From the NCBI RefSeq assembly GCF_021018805.1, contig NC_086266.1:7874001-7938000 (forward strand): a stretch of DNA of 64,000 bases, given 5' to 3'. The notes beneath the pieces were generated by a model. That model ran no database searches. It was given only the letters and a program-made list of their open reading frames with translations, and was not told the origin of the DNA. Numbering within the stretch: the stretch's first letter is position 1; every line of letters begins with the position of its first letter. The translations under genes were made by a program, and so were the position numbers. Positions 58,872 through 64,000 of this stretch are shown piece after piece. Source of the stretch: Prinia subflava. Its lineage: Eukaryota; Chordata; Aves; Passeriformes; Cisticolidae.

Positions 58872-60182
58872 CCACAGCCCTGCTCTGCCTGGCTCCCAGC
58901 AGGAGATAGGGTACAGAGGCCGATTTGGCTGGCCAATTTAAATGTCCAAGCTTTAACTGGATAAACCTGGGACAAGCCTCAAATCATAGCCACAAAGTAG
59001 GGCTGCAAGGACATTGGGAGTTTTCCCAGGGCAGCCTGCTCTGCTCTGGGTGTGAATTCTGCTTTTATACATCTCCATCACAGATATTTCATGGCCTTCT
59101 GGGAAAACCTGTCCTGCTGCTGCTGCACTGCAGTTGTTGGGCTGTTTTCCCTAATTCTTGCTATCCGTGTTGCTGTAGTTAAGTCCTCATTCCTACTCTG
59201 TCCACCTGTCACTCCTCTCCTCTTCAGAGTCACTTTACCACAGCTGGAAATTTCTGTCTCCATTCCTCTCATCCTCCTCCTTCCTGTCTCAAGCTGCCTG
59301 GTGCTGGTGGCTCTCCCACCAAACCAGAGGTTTAAATCCAGCTGTGACTGTCCAAACACACTCCTCACCTGGGATTTGGGAATTTGGCCTTGGTGTGACA
59401 CTCAAGCACTCCTGAAACTGAAGTTCCAAGTTTCAGCCTCTGCTCTGTATCAATAACTGTGGGATTTCTGTCACTCAGGAATGGAAAAAGCAAGGATGAG
59501 GAGCCTACAGGAAGAGCAGGGTGTCAGAAGTCCAGGAGCTCATCTGGGTTTATGCAGGGATTGAGGATGGTCTGACACAGGGGAGTCTGACTCTGATGGC
59601 ACCTGGTTACTTGTGGGACTGTTCTAAGTTTTCTTCTTCCTTTAGCTATTTAAAAAGCCATTTCAAAGCTATCTAAAAAGTATAAAACAATGAAGGGAGT
59701 GGGGATTCTCAAGCAGAGCAGTTCCCAGGCTGGCCACACTGAGGTAGCAGCGATGTCCTCACAGGAACAGCGCTGGAAAGGAGGGAGGACTCTTCTGACC
59801 TCTGCAGTCCAAATCCTCTATAAAATTAAAACAATTTCTGAATTGTACTCATTTTTCCTTGCTGGAATTTCGTGGGGAATCCAAAATTCTTCATGGTGCG
59901 AAAAAAAGTCAAGGTCACAAAATATCCAGTGCTTTGGATGATCAGCGGGGATGAGCTGGTTTCCATTGAGTCGTTTGTGGGAACTAAAGACAGGAATGCC
60001 ATGGGAGAAAGCCACGGGCATGTCCTCACCTTCGTCTTGTGAATGGAGCTCCGGGAAGGGCGCCCAGGGAGGGATCACAGTGAGAGACCCCTGGGAGCAG
60101 AGTCCCCTCGGCCCCGGCGCCTGCAGAGCTCTCCAGGGTGCTGATGTTCCCCAGAAGAGTCCAGCTGGCGTGGGACCCCACG
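58872..60182. other. GLOD5 3' flank; no further gene seen
   Basis: No canonical AATAAA was found close to the GLOD5 stop. ATTAAA occurs near 59823. No exon recognised. Confidence 0.35.
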
Positions 60183-60570
60183 GAGGGTCCTGCCCACGGG
60201 AGAGGGTCAGTGCCCACGGGAGAGGGTTAATCCTCATGGAACAGGGTTGGTTCCCATGGGAGAAGGTCAATCCCTACAGGAGAGGTCAAAGCCCGCGGGA
60301 GAGGGTCAGTCCCCATGGGAGAGGGTCAGTGCCCATGGGAGAGGGTCAGTGCCCATGGGAGGGGGTCAGTCCCCATGGGAGAGGGTCAGTGCCCATGGGA
60401 GAGGGTCAGTCCCCATGGGAGAGGGTCAGTGCCCATGGGAGGGGGTCAGTCCCCATGGGAGGGGGTCAGTCCCCATGGGAGGGGGTCAAAGCCCATGGGA
60501 GAGGGTCAAAGCCCATGGGAGGGGGTCAGTTCCCATGGGAGGGGGTCAAAGCCCATGGGAGCGTTTCGTT
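60183..60570. repeat. 20-bp minisatellite, about 19 copies
   Basis: The unit CCATGGGAGAGGGTCAGTGC has AGGGGG, GTCAAAGC and GTTCC variants; the leftmost copies are most diverged. Each unit contains ATG, and because 20 bp cycles through three frames, apparent starts and long Gly/Ser/Pro/Trp-rich frames arise automatically. Confidence 0.95.
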
Positions 60571-62234
60571 CCCTCCACTGGAGCCCACCTTGGTTCTGTC
60601 CCACACATTGTTCCCTGTAAGTGCTGAGCTGGCTGGCCTGGAGGACATGGCTCCACGGCTGTCCCGTTCACCAGAGGGTGAAACGTGGAATGACACTTTC
60701 AGGGATCTCACACCTGACCCAAACCACGGGAAACTCAAAACTTGTCACAGAGATTTAGCAGGTATTTGGAACGGATTGCTAATGGAGGAACTTCTCCTGG
60801 AGTGATGGTGTTGGAGCACTGGAGCCTTTGCTGGCTGCTGATTGTTGTTGTCTCTGGGAAAAAGAACCTTTGGAGATCAATGTTTTTTGCTGGAGAAACC
60901 ACTGGCCACAGGCCAGCATTCCAGCTGTCCCTGTCCCAACCTCGGCTGGGCTCCCCATCTATTGGAAAAGCCTCTGTATTGTGAGTATTCTGATTAAAAC
61001 TGATGGTTTACATAATGAAGCATTAAATTTTGATGGAGAAAATTAATTTAATTCTATTCTTTATTCAGCAAGTTTCATTGTGAATATTGGACAGTGGGAG
61101 AGAGTGGATTAACAGGTGGGAAAACAGTTTTCTTCTGGATGGTTTGTTCCCTGCACAAACCATGAGCAGCAAGACAAAAGGATCTTCCTTCTTGTCTGCT
61201 CCCATCTCATCCCTCTTGGATACTAATTCCCACAGCAGATTCCACAATTTCATCATGATCATATTGGAAAGGAGCTCTTTGGATCAGCAGTCCCAGTATT
61301 TCATGTGGAGAAATGTTGAGTTCTCCATCTCACCACTCAGGGAGGGTGCAGGGGAAGGAGCCTTCCAGGGGATGGCTGCTCAGGAGCACAGATTTCACCC
61401 CAGCTGGAAAGATGAGTTAAGAGCTGAGTCTCAGTGAGCTTCCCCTCCTCTCACAGGAGGGAAGCAGGAATCTCCCAGTGGGAGTCAGAGTGTATGGGCC
61501 CAAGTCACCTGCCAGAGAAGCCCAGGGTCCACCTGGTGAGCCAGCTCGGAACAGGTGCCTGGGAAAGCCTGGGAAAGCCAGGAGGGATGGGGTGGGACAG
61601 CCCTGGGATGGGCAGGGATCACTCTCAGGGTATAGGACTGATTCCTCACCTAACAACTGTCCTCCCTTCAGAGAAGACATCCAAGTCTCAAGGGTCCTCA
61701 AACCATCCTCTGTACACAGAGAAGTGACAAACAGTGCCCATGGGCTGGAGAAATGGGAGGCTTTTACTGGAAAGGAAAATGATCCTTCTCTGCCAGAGAG
61801 TTCTGCATTAGGACTGTTTGCAAGATGGGTTTTTTCTGTGGCCAGGCACAGGCTCTGAACTGAAATTCCTGCTCTTCCCAGACTCGGCCTTCAGGAGTTC
61901 TGCACAGAAAAAGCTTGGAATCCAGCTGTAAGAAATGCATAGGCACCGTTTCTCCTGCAGAACTGGGTAATGCCCCAGGATTCTCAGAGATTTCCATGGA
62001 TTTTTTTTGTACTTGTAGTGGCCTTTCAGCTCCTCAGCCAGCATCAGCCAGGAGTTGAAGCTTACTCCATGTGCTAACCCAAACACAATTCCTGCCTTGT
62101 GGGTTCCTTTGGAATTATCTACTGGAAAGGATGGGAACTGCTCTGTCCTTGGGAATCAACAGGAAAGCACCAATGAAGAAAGGAATCGCAGTTTCACCAG
62201 GACAAGCCCCTCACCAAGCCCCCATGCTGTCCCC
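60571..62234. other. probable 3' UTR and flank of the ACOD1-like gene
   Basis: No coding exon recognised. The part from 61060 to 62234 would be minus-strand 3' UTR if the AATAAA at 61060-61065 is used. Confidence 0.35.
61060..61065 (-). terminator. candidate polyadenylation signal of the ACOD1-like gene
   Basis: TTTATT on the plus strand gives AATAAA on the minus strand, about 1.2 kb past the ACOD1-like stop codon. Sequence between is AT-rich and gene-free, consistent with a 3' UTR. Confidence 0.4.
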
Positions 62235-64000
62235 TCACAGGCTGCAGGCCAGCTGGGAGCTGTCGGACAGGTTCTCCAGGTTGTCCACCAGAGTGATGAT
62301 GGCTTCTATTTTTTCTTCTGGAAGCACGTGGGAGGCATTGGATCGAAACTTCTTCAGGAGCGACTCTTTGCTCAGGGGCTTCCTCCAGTGCCCATAGAAA
62401 GTGTCACATTTGCCTGTCAGGACGTCCCCACTGTGCAGGAGCAGGGCCACCTCTCCGTACATCTTGTCAAAGTTGGCCACGTTGTCTTCAGGATGCTCCA
62501 CCACCACCTTGTCCAGCAGCTCCCTGAGCTCCTGCCGCTGGATGTTGCTCTCAGAGAAGGAGCCCAGGCCCACCTCGCCGTCCAGCAGGGCAGCACAGGC
62601 GTTGAACTGGAAGGAGTGCCTGGCCTGGTGCTCCGAGCTGGGGAAAGGCCGGTTGATGTACTTGGACACCGGGATCTTCAGCAAAATGGAGCGGATCAGA
62701 GAGGGGGAGAAGGACCCCGCGTAGTTGATGAAGAGGTTCCGGACGGACAAGGCAGCATCCACCACCCAGTGCATGCCCAGGTGGGCTGGGAACCGCTTGA
62801 AGGCAACGTCCTGTTTCTCCAGGAGGAACTCGTGGTGCTGGCCGGGCGCGGGCAGCGGCTTGGGTTGGTAGACGCTGTAGAAGGCGCTGAACCCCGAGCA
62901 GCCGGGGATGTCGTCCAGGATCAAGGGGTTGGCCTCCATGCCTCGAGCTGCCAGCAGAGCGGCCTCCAAGCCCAGGCGGGTGGCGTTGCCCACGTGCAGA
63001 GGCTTGGCCTGGGTGGCGGCGTTGGCCATGGGCGCCCCGGCGAGGGAGGCGGCGATGCCCAGGGCGTGGCAGCACTGGGCCGAGCTGAGGGACAGCAGCT
63101 TGGCCGTGGCCGCGGCACTGCCCAGCGTGCCCACCACCGAGGGAGGGTGGAACCTGCGGGGGGACAGCAGGAATGAGCAGCCCTGGCTGCCTGGCACGGG
63201 GAACACTGAAGCACCCTCCAGTGGAAAAATTTGTGGAAAATGAGGAAATTCTGTCAGCCAGAGGAACTCCCTTGGGCTCTGCTGAGGGTGGGATTCACCT
63301 GACTCAAAATTTAACCATAAATTTTAACTTATAAATTAACTTTAAAATCAGAGTTTTACTAGGGTTTAGTTTAACTCTAAATTTAGAGTTAATTAACATA
63401 AATTTAGTCTAAAATATGAATTTCTCCTTGAAACTTCCTCAGAAACACCAGGGTGAGCTCAGCATCTCCAAAAAGCAATTTGAACTTTCTCCAAGATGTG
63501 CCATGGCTTGTGTCCACACAGCCAAACTTTCTATCCCTCAGACAAATAATTCAACCTCAAACATCCCCAAGGGAACAGTTTCTGGTTGATTCCATCACTT
63601 GGATCATACCAGGGCACTGCTGGTGGCAGCAGTTGGACCAGGGGCTGTGCCCACCACCAAACTCTGCTTGGTTCTGGGATCCTGCCCTGGCTGGGTCAGG
63701 TGATGGCACTGCAGACTCTCTGGGAGTCCTGAGGGTTATTTTGAGGCAAAATCTCTGAAAATCACCAAATAAATGCATGGTGCAATCACCTCTGGCATTT
63801 GGCTCTCAGTAAGGCCCTGGGGTAAAGCTAAATTAAACTGGACTTAAACTTGGCTTAACCTAAAAGAACATTTTAAAACCCAGACTTGTCAACCCTCTTC
63901 ATCCTCGGTGAAGAACAGGAGCTTTACCTTTTGGGAATGTCGTGAGCCTCAGTGGAGAAGTGCATGAGCCTCCCTTGCACTTCCAGGCCCACGTTGAACG
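62235..64000 (-). CDS. ACOD1-like cis-aconitate decarboxylase (MmgE/PrpD family), C-terminal part
   Basis: Two coding exons on the minus strand: 63928 to beyond 64000 (VGLEVQGRLMHFSTEAHDIP, donor G|GTAAAG) and 62235-63153 (acceptor CCCCCGCAG, 305 residues, stop at 62235-62237). They join in frame as IPKRFHPPSVVG. The family includes ACOD1/IRG1, the mitochondrial enzyme that decarboxylates cis-aconitate to itaconate in activated macrophages. Residues I align to human K207 (QAKPLHVGNA; codon 63003-63005), H277 (KRFPAHL) and Y318 (KYINRPFP) are all present, as are RHSFQ and CDTFYGHWRKPLS. The catalytic residues of the N-terminal half lie outside the window. Because a KCTD12-like gene and GLOD5 sit beside it, I infer a second paralogue distinct from classical ACOD1, but it could be ACOD1 itself. 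No stop or frameshift seen. Confidence 0.85.

Noticed and set aside
60183..60570. CRISPR-like array of 20-bp repeats
   Set aside because: Units are contiguous with no unique spacers, and the genome is eukaryotic; a minisatellite.

Overview
This window is vertebrate nuclear DNA, most likely from a songbird (passerine). The clues are about thirty truncated CR1 LINE 3' ends, several solo LTRs that resemble finch endogenous-retrovirus LTRs, GC-rich sequence with many pentanucleotide and minisatellite arrays, and spliced genes with GT/AG introns. Species and chromosome are inferences. The density of tandem repeats would fit a small, GC-rich microchromosome.

Layout. (1) 1-22 kb: mostly non-coding. 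It holds the last coding exon of an unidentified minus-strand gene (3828-4270, with a polyadenylation signal at 3525-3530), a long (GGAGA)n tract right beside that exon's splice acceptor, a 480-bp (TTCCC)n array, two 12-bp minisatellites, a 20-bp minisatellite and many CR1 fragments. (2) 22.8-25.7 kb: a complete single-coding-exon KCTD12-type gene on the minus strand. It has a splice acceptor just before its ATG and a CpG island about 1.7 kb upstream that probably holds its promoter and a non-coding first exon. (3) 26-40 kb: no convincing gene, one solo LTR, CR1 fragments and a duplicated ~110-bp element. (4) 40.1-55.8 kb: a plus-strand relic of an EXOC1 (exocyst Sec3) paralogue. About a dozen exons keep consistent splice phases, but there are in-frame stops, frameshifts, a broken acceptor and missing middle exons, and four solo LTRs lie in its introns. 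(5) 58.1-58.9 kb: GLOD5, a glyoxalase/VOC-fold gene, three exons, plus strand. (6) 62.2-64 kb: the last two coding exons of an ACOD1 (cis-aconitate decarboxylase, IRG1) paralogue on the minus strand, running off the right edge.

How they relate. KCTD12 and ACOD1 are neighbours on human chromosome 13. Here a second KCTD12-like and a second ACOD1-like gene sit about 38 kb apart together with GLOD5, which is X-linked in mammals. The simplest reading is an ancient paralogous (possibly whole-genome-duplication) block matching the mammalian X region that carries GLOD5 and rodent Kctd12b. The genes do not form a pathway: KCTD12 proteins are GABA-B receptor auxiliary subunits, ACOD1 makes itaconate in activated myeloid cells, and GLOD5 has no settled function.

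Most long open frames in this window are not genes. They are CR1 fragments or tandem repeats that stay open in several frames.
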